NCBI GenBank assembly: GCA_003152795.1
Contig: PMBA01000221.1
Span: 1 to 8,152, forward strand
Reading direction: 5' to 3'
Length of the DNA: 8,152 bases
From: Acidobacteriaceae bacterium
GTDB taxonomy: Bacteria > Acidobacteriota > Terriglobia > Terriglobales > Acidobacteriaceae
This document shows positions 1 through 6,264 of this stretch, in pieces (position 1 is the first letter of the stretch; every line of letters begins with the position of its first letter). The position numbers and the translations under genes were made by a program. The notes under the pieces are model-generated. The model saw only the letters and a program-made list of their open reading frames with translations. It was not told where the DNA came from and did no database searches.

Positions 1-87
1 CTTCGTGGTTAAGGTTTCGTTAAACTGAGACACTACCGTGACTTCGGTTACGTTCCATCCCTGTCTTTGCCGCACTAAACTTCGTCT

Positions 88-294
88 ATGTCTTCTAAAC
101 CAAGCCTAAGCCGCATCGTCTGCGCCCAATGCGAGCAGCCGGAAGCAAGTTGCTGGTGCGAAAAATTCTGCGTGTTGTGCCAGTCCCAGCTTGAAGTGCG
201 CCTGTGCGTCGACGGGCTGCTGTACTGCGAACCCTGCCGCACCGCCTGCGACTACAAACTGGCAAACGAAACTATCCCCAGCGAGCGTTTCTGA
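88..294 (+). CDS. Small cysteine-rich, probable zinc-binding protein (68 aa), function unknown
   Basis: I do not recognise a named family. The 68-residue product has ten cysteines: C12-x2-C15, C22-x-C24, C28-x2-C31, C40, C47-x2-C50 and C54. The C28/C31 and C47/C50 pairs, 15 residues apart, are arranged like a zinc ribbon, and the first four cysteines could hold a second metal. There is no signal peptide or membrane segment, so a cytoplasmic protein with structural zinc is the likeliest reading; iron-sulfur binding is less likely. Codons strongly prefer G or C at the third position, which supports real coding. No Shine-Dalgarno sequence is visible before the ATG, so the start is moderately sure and translation may be leaderless or weak. 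The gene converges on the mutase gene, with a hairpin in the 40-base gap. Metal binding and cellular role are inferred. Confidence 0.7.
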   Translation: MSSKPSLSRIVCAQCEQPEASCWCEKFCVLCQSQLEVRLCVDGLLYCEPCRTACDYKLANETIPSERF

Positions 295-302
295 TTTCCC
301 CG

Positions 303-322
303 AGACGCGGCGGGCCGCGTCT
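303..322. terminator. Hairpin between convergent genes, possible bidirectional terminator
   Basis: A perfect 8-bp stem (AGACGCGG / CCGCGTCT) closes on the 4-base loop CGGG. It starts 8 bases past the stop of the Cys-rich gene and lies 12 bases beyond the stop of the convergent mutase gene. A GC-rich stem in this position fits a shared transcription terminator. Neither side has a run of Ts, so termination strength is uncertain. Confidence 0.5.
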
Positions 323-334
323 TGTCATCTCCAG

Positions 335-1966
335 CTAAATCACAACCGCTTCCTTGTATTCGCCGTAGACTTTTCGCATGGCGTCTGAAATTTCTCCGAC
401 CGTGGCATTGGCTTCGACTGCGGTCAGGATCCGGGGCATGAGATTATCTCCCGACCGCGCTGTATCTTCGACGGCGCGGAGTGCGGCTTTCCAGGTGCCG
501 GCGTCGCGTTTCGCACGTACGGCGCGCAAGCGCTCCACCTGTTTCGGTTCCAGGGCCGGATCAATGCGCTGGATGGGCACGGCGTGCTCCTGTTCGATAT
601 GGAACCGGTTTACGCCGACTACCACGGCCTCGAGCCGATCGACCGCCTGCTGATATTCGTAGGCTGCGTTCTGGATCTCCTGCTGGACGTATCCGCGTTC
701 GATGGCCTTAAGCATGCCGCCCATGGCTTCGATTTTTTCCAGATAGTCGACAGCACGCTTTTCGATTTCGCTGGTCAGCGATTCGACGTAATAGGAGCCG
801 GCCAGGGGGTCGACCGTCTGTGGCGCTCCCGACTCGAAGGCGATCACCTGCTGGGTGCGCAGCGCGATTCGCGCCGACGCTTCGGTGGGCAACGCCAGGG
901 CCTCATCAAACGAATTCGTATGCAGAGACTGGGTTCCGCCGAGCACCGCGGCCATGGCCTGGATCGCGGTCCGCACAATGTTGTTTTCCGGTTGCTGCGC
1001 GGTCAGGGTGGAACCGGCGGTCTGGGTGTGGAAACGCAGCATCCACGATTTTGGATTCTTCGCCTGGAAGCGGTCGCGCATGATCTTCGCCCACATGCGG
1101 CGGGCGGCGCGAAACTTCGCGACCTCTTCGAGAAAATTACTGTGGGCATTGAAGAAGAAAGACAGCCGCGGCGCGAACTGGTCCACGTCGAGGCTGGCGC
1201 GGATGGCGGCTTCCACATAGGCAATGCCGTTACCCAAGGTGAAGGCGACTTCCTGCACCGCGGTCGATCCCGCCTCGCGCATGTGATAGCCGGAGATGGA
1301 GATGGTGTTCCATTCCGGCACATTTTCTTTCGACCAGGCAAAAATGTCGGTGATGATGCGCATGGCCTGGTGTGGCGGATAAATATAGGTTCCGCGCGCA
1401 ATGTACTCCTTGAGCACGTCGTTCTGCACGGTGCCGGAGAGCTTGCGGATATCGCGACCCTGGCGCCGGGCCACGGCCACGTATAACGCCAGCAGAATGG
1501 AGGCCGTGGCATTGATGGTCATCGAGGTTGAAATCGTGGTCAGGTCGATGCCATCGAACAGGCGCTGCATGTCTTCGATGGAATCGATGGCCACGCCGAC
1601 CTTGCCAACTTCTCCGACGGCCAGCGGATGGTCGGAATCGAGGCCGATCTGGGTCGGCAGATCGAAGGCCACCGAAAGGCCAGTGGTGCCGTTCGCCAGC
1701 AGGTACTTGTAGCGCTTGTTCGACTCCTCGGCATCGCCCATGCCCGCGTACTGGCGCATGGTCCAGAGGCGGCCGCGGTACATGGTAGCCTGCACGCCGC
1801 GGGTGTAGGGAAATTCCCCGGGATATCCGAGGTCGCGGTCGTAGTCCACTGCCGCGAGATCGGCGGGCGTGTACAGAGGGCGCACGGCGATGTGAGAAGA
1901 CGTCTCCTGGCTGGGGACGGAGGCTGCCCGACTGGCTGGGGATTCGGCCGTTTTGAGTTCCGCCAT
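335..1966 (-). CDS. mcmA1: Methylmalonyl-CoA mutase, catalytic (alpha) subunit without B12 domain
   Basis: This is the catalytic TIM-barrel subunit of adenosylcobalamin-dependent methylmalonyl-CoA mutase, which interconverts (R)-methylmalonyl-CoA and succinyl-CoA in propionate and branched-chain metabolism. The 543 residues are almost all mutase domain (about 30-540). Family motifs are intact: [15 protein letters not shown] (61-75), the [11 protein letters not shown] segment (96-106), the [10 protein letters not shown] block (178-187), and [11 protein letters not shown] (223-233). Aligned by eye to the Propionibacterium enzyme, Tyr73, Arg191 and His228 match Tyr89, Arg207 and His244. The Tyr/Arg pair marks methylmalonyl-CoA specificity; isobutyryl-CoA mutase has Phe/Gln there. 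The C-terminal cobalamin domain of the usual 700-residue form is absent, as in split archaeal-type enzymes, so a separate small B12-binding subunit is required and is not in this window. The ATG follows a weak purine-rich site. A 45-base gap from the upstream membrane-protein gene suggests co-transcription. Confidence 0.95.
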   Translation of the reverse strand: MAELKTAESPASRAASVPSQETSSHIAVRPLYTPADLAAVDYDRDLGYPGEFPYTRGVQATMYRGRLWTMRQYAGMGDAEESNKRYKYLLANGTTGLSVAFDLPTQIGLDSDHPLAVGEVGKVGVAIDSIEDMQRLFDGIDLTTISTSMTINATASILLALYVAVARRQGRDIRKLSGTVQNDVLKEYIARGTYIYPPHQAMRIITDIFAWSKENVPEWNTISISGYHMREAGSTAVQEVAFTLGNGIAYVEAAIRASLDVDQFAPRLSFFFNAHSNFLEEVAKFRAARRMWAKIMRDRFQAKNPKSWMLRFHTQTAGSTLTAQQPENNIVRTAIQAMAAVLGGTQSLHTNSFDEALALPTEASARIALRTQQVIAFESGAPQTVDPLAGSYYVESLTSEIEKRAVDYLEKIEAMGGMLKAIERGYVQQEIQNAAYEYQQAVDRLEAVVVGVNRFHIEQEHAVPIQRIDPALEPKQVERLRAVRAKRDAGTWKAALRAVEDTARSGDNLMPRILTAVEANATVGEISDAMRKVYGEYKEAVVI

Positions 1967-1983
1967 GTTTCTGCCTGCCCTTC

Positions 1984-2035
1984 TTCGCTTTTCGCTTTTT
2001 GCTATTCGCTCTCAGCTCTTTGCTTTTCGCCTTAC
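1984..2035. repeat. Low-complexity TTCGC/TTTGC-type intergenic patch, possible dispersed repeat copy
   Basis: This T/C-rich patch (purine-rich on the minus strand) consists of degenerate repeats of words such as TTCGCTTTT, GCTTTTTGC and GCTATTCGC. Related words occur at 5961-5996, after the protease gene. It fills the gap between the mutase start and the upstream membrane-protein gene and runs into the last codons of the latter. I associate such patches with dispersed intergenic repeats in acidobacterial genomes, but that is from memory and was not checked. Confidence 0.35.
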
Positions 2036-2380
2036 GCGCCAGAACGAGGTCAGGCCGAACCAGGTGAACGAAACCGTGAAGCAAACCGCGAGCACCAGGC
2101 GGCCCGGCCCGGTGGCGTGGCCAGACTGGTACTTCCCATACTCGCGCATGCCGGCCATGGCGCCAATTCCGGCAAGCGCCAGGAATGTGAATCCGGTGAC
2201 TTCCAGCCAGAGCTGATGGAGGACCCGGCCGAAAGAACGGGCAGTGGCGCGGATCCCGGACAGGAGGGCGCTGCCGGTCCGGCTCCGAGCCACCATATTG
2301 CCGGCCGCACCATAGATGAGTTTGATCTTTCTCACCGCCTGGCCGCCGGTTGCCAGGAGGTCGATCGGTCGGTCGATCAT
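2012..2380 (-). CDS. Small membrane protein with two predicted helices (122 aa), function unknown
   Basis: I do not recognise a named family. The product has a basic, probably cytoplasmic N-terminal region (1-58), a first hydrophobic helix at about 61-78, a short polar loop (79-94) with YGKYQSGHATGPGR, a second helix at about 95-114, and a positively charged tail (RVRRKAKS). The positive ends suggest a helical hairpin with both termini inside the cytoplasmic membrane. Codon choice is strongly G/C at third positions, which supports real coding. It lies 45 bases upstream of the mutase gene on the same strand, so co-transcription is likely, but nothing in the protein points to B12 or CoA metabolism. 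Its last codons lie within a repeat-like purine-rich stretch, so the C-terminus may have been shaped by that element. The ATG has no clear ribosome binding site, so a later start is possible. Confidence 0.7.
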   Translation of the reverse strand: MIDRPIDLLATGGQAVRKIKLIYGAAGNMVARSRTGSALLSGIRATARSFGRVLHQLWLEVTGFTFLALAGIGAMAGMREYGKYQSGHATGPGRLVLAVCFTVSFTWFGLTSFWRVRRKAKS

Positions 2381-2479
2381 CTGTCGATTTTAGCAGCGGA
2401 CGGGGGTACAATGACGATGGGCGAGATCACTGCGAGTTGTGATATCCCCCATCAGCGGCGTCCGATTCGAGGGGGATTC

Positions 2480-2770
2480 GTGGATCAGCAACTGAAGCAA
2501 CTCATTAAGGAACTGGGAGAAGCGATCAATGAGTCTCTGTCCGACTCGGAATCGATCGCCGACGTCGTGGCCCGAATCAAGGAAGGCGGCTACGACATTT
2601 TTCTGGTTCTGGAAGCGACCATCGGCGTCAGCAAGCAGGGCGAACACAGCAACGACAAGCCTTCCCTGGTCTCCACGCTGAGCACCAATGCCGAACTCAA
2701 GATCAGCGACCAGGATCTGAAGTTTCTGAAGTCGCTGCGGATCAAGATCGAGGACGAGGGCGACGAGTAG
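2480..2770 (+). CDS. Acidic helical soluble protein (96 aa), function unknown
   Basis: The 96-residue product is soluble and probably mostly helical. An amphipathic N-terminal segment (DQQLKQLIKELGEAINESL, 2-20) leads into a region with KEGGYDIFLVLEATIG (34-49), then a polar linker and a charged C-terminal helix (IS-DQDLKFLKSLRIKIEDE, about 75-93). There is no signal peptide or membrane segment. I believe similar short proteins occur in other acidobacteria, but I know of no assigned function. I chose the GTG at 2480 because GAGGGGG ends 4 bases before it and the residues before it look like translated leader. An in-frame ATG at 2411 (119 aa) also follows a G-run and is the alternative. The gene is divergent from the membrane protein-mutase pair; the 99 bases between them probably hold both promoters. 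Confidence 0.7.
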   Translation: MDQQLKQLIKELGEAINESLSDSESIADVVARIKEGGYDIFLVLEATIGVSKQGEHSNDKPSLVSTLSTNAELKISDQDLKFLKSLRIKIEDEGDE

Positions 2771-2863
2771 GGCGGTGAATTGGGGCCATGCATCGGGTAG
2801 TTTTGGATTTGGCGAGCACCGGCCTTGCGGGCAAAACTTTCCGGGTTCCCCACCAAATTTTCC

Positions 2864-2881
2864 TTTTCCCAAATAGGAAAA
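2864..2881. promoter_or_regulatory. A/T-rich inverted repeat next to the promoter candidate, possible operator
   Basis: TTTTCC and GGAAAA form perfect 6-base arms around the 6-base spacer CAAATA. The repeat ends 3 bases before the putative -35 element. That position suits a regulator binding site. It could instead be a weak terminator-like hairpin for the upstream gene. Confidence 0.3.
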
Positions 2882-2884
2882 ACG

Positions 2885-2915
2885 TTGCAGGTGCGGTCTT
2901 AGGGTCTGTTACAAT
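2885..2915 (+). promoter_or_regulatory. Extended -10 promoter candidate for the TonB-protease pair
   Basis: TGTTACAAT at 2907-2915 fits an extended -10 element (TGn then TACAAT, one mismatch to TATAAT). TTGCAG at 2885-2890 could be the -35, although the 19-base spacing is longer than the ideal 17. Transcription would begin near 2922, giving a leader of about 190 bases before the chosen start at 3114. Confidence 0.45.
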
Positions 2916-2992
2916 CAATTTTCCCCCATGTAAGTAGCGGCTTAGCAGCATCTTAAGGTGGAGAGCGTTCGTCGAAAGTGGCCTTCGGCGTG

Positions 2993-3011
2993 CACTTCAC
3001 AGACAGAAGTG
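2993..3011 (+). other. Hairpin in the leader of the TonB-family gene
   Basis: CACTTC and GAAGTG form a perfect 6-bp stem around a 7-base loop. It lies within the predicted transcribed leader. No known riboswitch class was recognised around it. Confidence 0.3.
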
Positions 3012-3101
3012 TAATCCTTCGGCCCGTTTTCCCCGCGGCCTGAAATGCCGGTTCGTGGGATCGACCACTTCTTTTCGCAAAAGCTAGGCAGATCGCTACA
3101 T

Positions 3102-3107
3102 GAGGTG
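3102..3107 (+). promoter_or_regulatory. Ribosome binding site deciding the TonB-family start
   Basis: GAGGTG lies 6 bases before the ATG at 3114 and is a close match to the Shine-Dalgarno consensus. The upstream in-frame ATG at 3045 has only CCTGAA before it. This favours the 350-residue product over the 373-residue one. Confidence 0.7.
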
Positions 3108-3113
3108 CCGGAT

Positions 3114-4166
3114 ATGGACTCCCAGGCTTCACAATTGACCCTTGGCCTACTTCCCGAGCCTCGCACGCGGTGGGGAAGATTCATGCTGAGCTATGGCGTG
3201 CAGTCGGTGGTCGTGGCGTTCTTCGTGATTGCCGCGGTGGTGTACCCCGAAGTTCTGGTCTTACCGGTGCACGACTACCACTTCGTCAGCCTGGTCAGTA
3301 CTCCGCCTCCGGTTCCGCAGACTCCGGCGCCGGTCAAGCATTTCCCCGATCCCGCTCCAAAAATCTCCGAACCGGTGACGCCGCGGCCCGAAGCCATGCG
3401 CGTTCCCACAGAATTGGTTCAGAAAAAACCTCCGGTTCCGGAGGAGCAGGCGCCGAAGGTAACGCTCGCCGCGAAGAAAGAAGTCTTGCCGGACATGAAG
3501 GCGACGATTCCGCGGCCGCCGGTCAAGACGAATGTGTTTTCCACCGGAAGCTCGGCGACGCCCACCATGGCGGCGGCGCCCGCGAAAGTACAGACGGGTG
3601 GCTTTGGCGATCCCAATGGGGTGCCGGCGTCCGATAATCATGGCCGTCCGGTTACGATTGCGCAGGCGGGCTCATTCGATATGCCATCCGGCCCCGGTTA
3701 CGGCAACGGAACTGGCGGATCGCACGGCGCGCGGGGGGTGGTAGCGAGTACCGGCTTTGGCAGCGGCGTGGCTACCGGCAACAGTTCCGGCCCGGTCTCG
3801 GGCTCGCGGGGAACGGTGCGACAGGGCGGTTTCGGAGACGCGGACGTGGTCGCCGCATCTCCGGCGAAAACCAAGTCCGCCGAAGCGGTCGTAAAGACTT
3901 TGCCGGCCGAGATCACATTCAAACCCCGTCCGGTTTACACTGATGAAGGGCGACAGCTTAAGATAGAGGGCGAGGTACTGCTCGATGTCGTCTTTTCAGC
4001 AACCGGGCAGATTCGCATCGTAAGGGTGGTGCACGGCTTGGGTCATGGGCTGGACGAATCCGCGGTTCGCGCCGCGGAGAAAATTCAGTTCAAGCCGGCC
4101 CTCAGAGACGGCCACCCGGCTGACTTCGAGGCGGTACTGCATATCGTCTTTCAACTGGCATCCTGA
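3114..4166 (+). CDS. TonB-family protein (energy-transducer-like)
   Basis: This 350-residue protein has the layout of TonB: a short cytoplasmic N-terminus, one inner-membrane anchor at about 24-44, a proline-rich periplasmic stretch (about 60-125), a long Gly/Ser-rich linker (about 150-250) and a C-terminal TonB domain (266-350). TonB proteins pass proton-motive force from ExbB-ExbD to outer-membrane receptors. The C-terminal domain shows the usual pattern: FKPRPVYTDEGRQLKIEGEV, then the GQI.I..VV.GLG.GLDESAVRAAEKIQFKPA core. The linker contains two copies of a GGFGD motif. I chose the ATG at 3114 because GAGGTG precedes it by 6 bases; the in-frame ATG at 3045 has no such site. No ExbB or ExbD is present, so the partner complex must be encoded elsewhere. 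A structural role at the envelope rather than receptor energising is possible. The protease gene follows after 30 bases. Confidence 0.88.
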   Translation: MDSQASQLTLGLLPEPRTRWGRFMLSYGVQSVVVAFFVIAAVVYPEVLVLPVHDYHFVSLVSTPPPVPQTPAPVKHFPDPAPKISEPVTPRPEAMRVPTELVQKKPPVPEEQAPKVTLAAKKEVLPDMKATIPRPPVKTNVFSTGSSATPTMAAAPAKVQTGGFGDPNGVPASDNHGRPVTIAQAGSFDMPSGPGYGNGTGGSHGARGVVASTGFGSGVATGNSSGPVSGSRGTVRQGGFGDADVVAASPAKTKSAEAVVKTLPAEITFKPRPVYTDEGRQLKIEGEVLLDVVFSATGQIRIVRVVHGLGHGLDESAVRAAEKIQFKPALRDGHPADFEAVLHIVFQLAS

Positions 4167-4196
4167 TGGTTGCCGGTTCATTGCATCATAGGTGGA

Positions 4197-5960
4197 ATGA
4201 AACAAACTAAAATGCCGCGCTTCCTATTGGCACTCCTAACGCTCTCCCTGGTCTGCTGCGCCGCGACCGCGTTCTCTCAAACTTCGCCTGCCCAGACTGC
4301 GCCGGATCCCCAGCTCTCAACCCGCGATATCGGAGCCCAACGGGCTAGCGTCGCCGCGGCCAGCTTCGACCAGGTTGTCGATCGGGCGGTGGAGCGGGAA
4401 CATTTCTTCATGGCGCAGATGAAGCAACTTCATCCGCTGGTGGAAACTTATCTCCAGAATCTGAAGGAAGATAAAGACCTGGGCGCACCCGTCCCCAGCA
4501 GCGACGTGTACTTTCTGGGCCGTCTGGATATGAGCGACGGCACCGATGACCGGGCTTTTACCTCGCCCACCACGGCCGGTCTCGGCAAGCGCATGCTGGG
4601 CAAACTGAGCAACGTTTATTCCATGAAGTTCCTGCCCCTGGGCTTTGCCCAGATGGTGGTGCTCGATCAGGATTTTCAGCGCAAGTACTACGATTTCACT
4701 TTCGTCCGCCGGGAGTTCCTCGGCGAAGTACGCTGCATCGTCATGGACGTCGCGCCCAAGAAAGACTCCGGCAAGGGCCGGTTTCTGGGCCGCATCTGGA
4801 TCGAGGACCAGGACTACAATATTGTCCGCTTCAACGGCACTTACTATCCTCACCCACGAGCCAGTTACTACCTGCACTTTGACAGTTGGCGGCAGAACCT
4901 GCGCCCCGGCGTCTGGCTGCCGTCGCTGATTTATTCCGAGGAGTCCGACCTCAAGTACCGGCTGGGACAGACGCTGAATTACAAGGCGCAGACGCGGCTG
5001 TGGGGGTACAACCTGAAGGACCTCCGGCGCAACTCCGAGTTCACCGAGATCACCGTCGACGCCCCGCAGTCGGTCCAGGACCAGAGCCAGAAAGCCCAGG
5101 ACGCCACGCCCATCGAAGCGCAGCGCGCCTGGGAACGCCAGGCGGAGATCAACGTCATTGACCGCCTGCAACAGATCGGACTGATCGCGCCGGAAGGAGA
5201 GATTGACAAGGTGCTGATGACCGTCGTCAACAACGTGATGGTCACCAATAACCTCGACATTCAACCCGAGGTGCACTGCCGGGTGCTGCTGACCACGCCG
5301 CTCGAGTCCTTTACCATTGGCCACACTATCGTGGTGAGCCGCGGCATGATTGACGTGCTGCCCGACGAAGCAGCGCTGGCCATGATTCTGACGCACGAAC
5401 TGGCGCACATCGCGCTCGGCCATCACCTCAACACCAAGCTCGCTTTTAACGACCGCATGTTTTTCCCGGATGAGCGCACCTTCGAGCGCATGGATTTCGC
5501 GCGCGATCGCAACGAAGAAGAAGCCGCGGACAAGAAGGCCGTCGAACTGCTCAACAACTCGCCCTACAAGGACAAGCTCGCCAACGCCGGATTGTTCCTG
5601 AAAGCGGTCCAGGCCCGGGCCCCGCAGTTGAAGAACCTGATCCGCGCGCACTTAGGGGACAGCCTGCTCAATGGCAGCGCCACCAGGATGTCGTCTTTGA
5701 TGACCGCCTCGCCGCAATTCGACCCGAAGAAAGCCGACCAGGTCGCGGCGCTTCCTCTGGGCGGCCGGGTCAAGGTCGATCCGTGGAACAATCAACTGGA
5801 ATTGATCAAGACCAAGCCCGTCGCCATCACTACCGCGGCCGAGAAGATGCCCTTTGAAGTCACACCGTTCTTCCCGTTCCTCACCCGACTGGGCACCGTC
5901 GCTCCGGAAAAGACGGCGCCAGTCCCGGAGAAAACGGCGGCAGCTCCGACCGGGCAGTAA
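4197..5960 (+). CDS. Exported M48-family zinc metalloprotease with large N-terminal region
   Basis: The 587-residue product starts with a Sec signal peptide: basic MKQTKMPR, a hydrophobic core LLALLTLSLVCCAATA, and a probable cut after AFS (residue 27). Residues of about 30-310 form a region with beta-rich segments such as RREFLGEVRCIVMDVAPK and GRIWIEDQDYNIVRFNG, which resemble outer-membrane lipoprotein-sorting (LolA-like) folds; that likeness is by eye only. The M48 peptidase domain (about 317-515) carries zinc motif HELAH (His400, Glu401, His404) and the downstream EExAAD segment, with Glu441 as the likely third ligand. A tail rich in Pro, Ala and EKTA repeats ends the protein. Family members act in periplasmic or envelope protein quality control. 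The ATG at 4197 sits one base after AGGTGG, unusually tight; the ATG at 4212 has a 16-base spacing and is the alternative. It probably shares an operon with the TonB-family gene. Confidence 0.88.
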   Translation: MKQTKMPRFLLALLTLSLVCCAATAFSQTSPAQTAPDPQLSTRDIGAQRASVAAASFDQVVDRAVEREHFFMAQMKQLHPLVETYLQNLKEDKDLGAPVPSSDVYFLGRLDMSDGTDDRAFTSPTTAGLGKRMLGKLSNVYSMKFLPLGFAQMVVLDQDFQRKYYDFTFVRREFLGEVRCIVMDVAPKKDSGKGRFLGRIWIEDQDYNIVRFNGTYYPHPRASYYLHFDSWRQNLRPGVWLPSLIYSEESDLKYRLGQTLNYKAQTRLWGYNLKDLRRNSEFTEITVDAPQSVQDQSQKAQDATPIEAQRAWERQAEINVIDRLQQIGLIAPEGEIDKVLMTVVNNVMVTNNLDIQPEVHCRVLLTTPLESFTIGHTIVVSRGMIDVLPDEAALAMILTHELAHIALGHHLNTKLAFNDRMFFPDERTFERMDFARDRNEEEAADKKAVELLNNSPYKDKLANAGLFLKAVQARAPQLKNLIRAHLGDSLLNGSATRMSSLMTASPQFDPKKADQVAALPLGGRVKVDPWNNQLELIKTKPVAITTAAEKMPFEVTPFFPFLTRLGTVAPEKTAPVPEKTAAAPTGQ

Positions 5961-5996
5961 GCCGCTTTTGGCGATTCGCTATTCGCAAAAAGCAAT
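5961..5996. repeat. Second patch of GCTATTCGC-type repeat words
   Basis: Directly after the protease stop lies a patch with GATTCGC, GCTATTCGC and, on the opposite strand, GCTTTTTGC. The same words build the patch at 1984-2035. Both sit at gene ends. It may be a degenerate dispersed intergenic repeat; no clear hairpin terminator for the protease operon was seen here. Confidence 0.3.
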
Positions 5997-6062
5997 TGAT
6001 TCTCAATGATTGCGTGCGGATGTTTGTAACAGGAAAGAAGCGGCGGAAAAAAGCAGGGGATG

Positions 6063-6083
6063 CCCGCTGCCGGAGGCAGCGGG
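6063..6083 (-). terminator. Strong GC hairpin after the pilin gene
   Basis: CCCGCTGCC and GGCAGCGGG form a perfect 9-bp stem around the 3-base loop GGA. On the minus strand it begins 13 bases after the pilin stop and is followed, 10 bases later, by six Ts (6047-6052). The gap before the T-run is longer than in a textbook intrinsic terminator. It could also stop transcription coming from the protease operon, or be a repetitive palindromic element. Confidence 0.5.
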
Positions 6084-6096
6084 GCGGGTCGCGCTG

Positions 6097-6264
6097 TTAG
6101 TTGGCCATCTGGCTTGAGACTTGCGAAAACACGTTGTTAGCGTTGCCGCCGATCAGCCGCACCGTGCCGATCACGATCACCAGGATTACCGCGAGCATCA
6201 CCGCGTATTCGGCGACGTCTTGACCGCTCTCTTCAGCCCATAGTTGTCGTATTGCTTTGATCAC
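6097..6264 (-). CDS. flp: Flp-family type IVb pilin (prepilin)
   Basis: The 55-residue product is a typical Flp prepilin, the subunit of thin tight-adherence (Tad) pili used for surface attachment. A short basic leader (MIKAIRQLWAEESG) ends in a prepilin-peptidase site: cleavage after Gly14, with Glu at mature position +5 and Tyr at +6 (QDVAEY). A single hydrophobic helix follows (about 21-40, AVMLAVILVIVIGTVRLIGG), then a short polar tail with VFSQVSSQM. I chose the GTG at 6264 because a run of seven Gs ends 6 bases before it; a GTG at 6285 in the same frame (62 aa) has no ribosome binding site. No other Tad genes (prepilin peptidase, secretin, ATPase) are in the window. It lies downstream of the response regulator on the same strand with a 264-base gap, so it probably has its own promoter. 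Confidence 0.88.
   Translation of the reverse strand: MIKAIRQLWAEESGQDVAEYAVMLAVILVIVIGTVRLIGGNANNVFSQVSSQMAN

Larger units (their letters stand above)
2771..3113 (+). other. Gene-free region of about 340 bases upstream of the TonB-family gene
   Basis: I see no credible gene here. The first 90 bases hold no clear terminator for the 96-residue protein gene. A short A/T-rich inverted repeat, an extended -10 promoter candidate and a leader of about 190 bases with one clear hairpin follow, each listed separately. The part from 3045 can be read in frame with the TonB-family gene from an upstream ATG, but that ATG lacks a ribosome binding site. Confidence 0.6.

Noticed and set aside
584..1486. 300-residue open frame on the plus strand inside the mutase gene
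   Set aside because: It is antisense to a clearly conserved enzyme and arises from strong third-position G/C bias. Its translation has no recognisable domain.
2363..2378. Palindromic GATCG...CGATC over the start of the membrane-protein gene
   Set aside because: It is explained by the repeated coding of Ile-Asp-Arg-Pro-Ile-Asp and is too short to claim as an operator.
2426..2443. Inverted repeat ATCAC/GTGAT in the divergent promoter region
   Set aside because: Only five bases per arm with an 8-base spacer; expected by chance in a window of this size.
1628..2479. Long upstream extension of the 96-residue protein frame
   Set aside because: It overlaps the mutase and membrane-protein genes on the other strand; conservation-like sequence starts only near 2480, after a ribosome binding site.
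2390..2872. 160-residue minus-strand frame opposite the 96-residue protein
   Set aside because: It is antisense to a better-supported gene and has no signal or motif; its N-terminal part lies in an AT-rich promoter-like region.
2929..2934. Start-stop element ATGTAA in the TonB leader
   Set aside because: It is preceded by a run of Cs rather than a ribosome binding site, so translation initiation there is unlikely.
4317..5651. 444-residue open frame on the minus strand inside the protease gene
   Set aside because: It is a long shadow antisense to the M48 protease. The His/Val/Gln-rich composition and lack of motifs are typical of antisense reading of a GC-biased gene.
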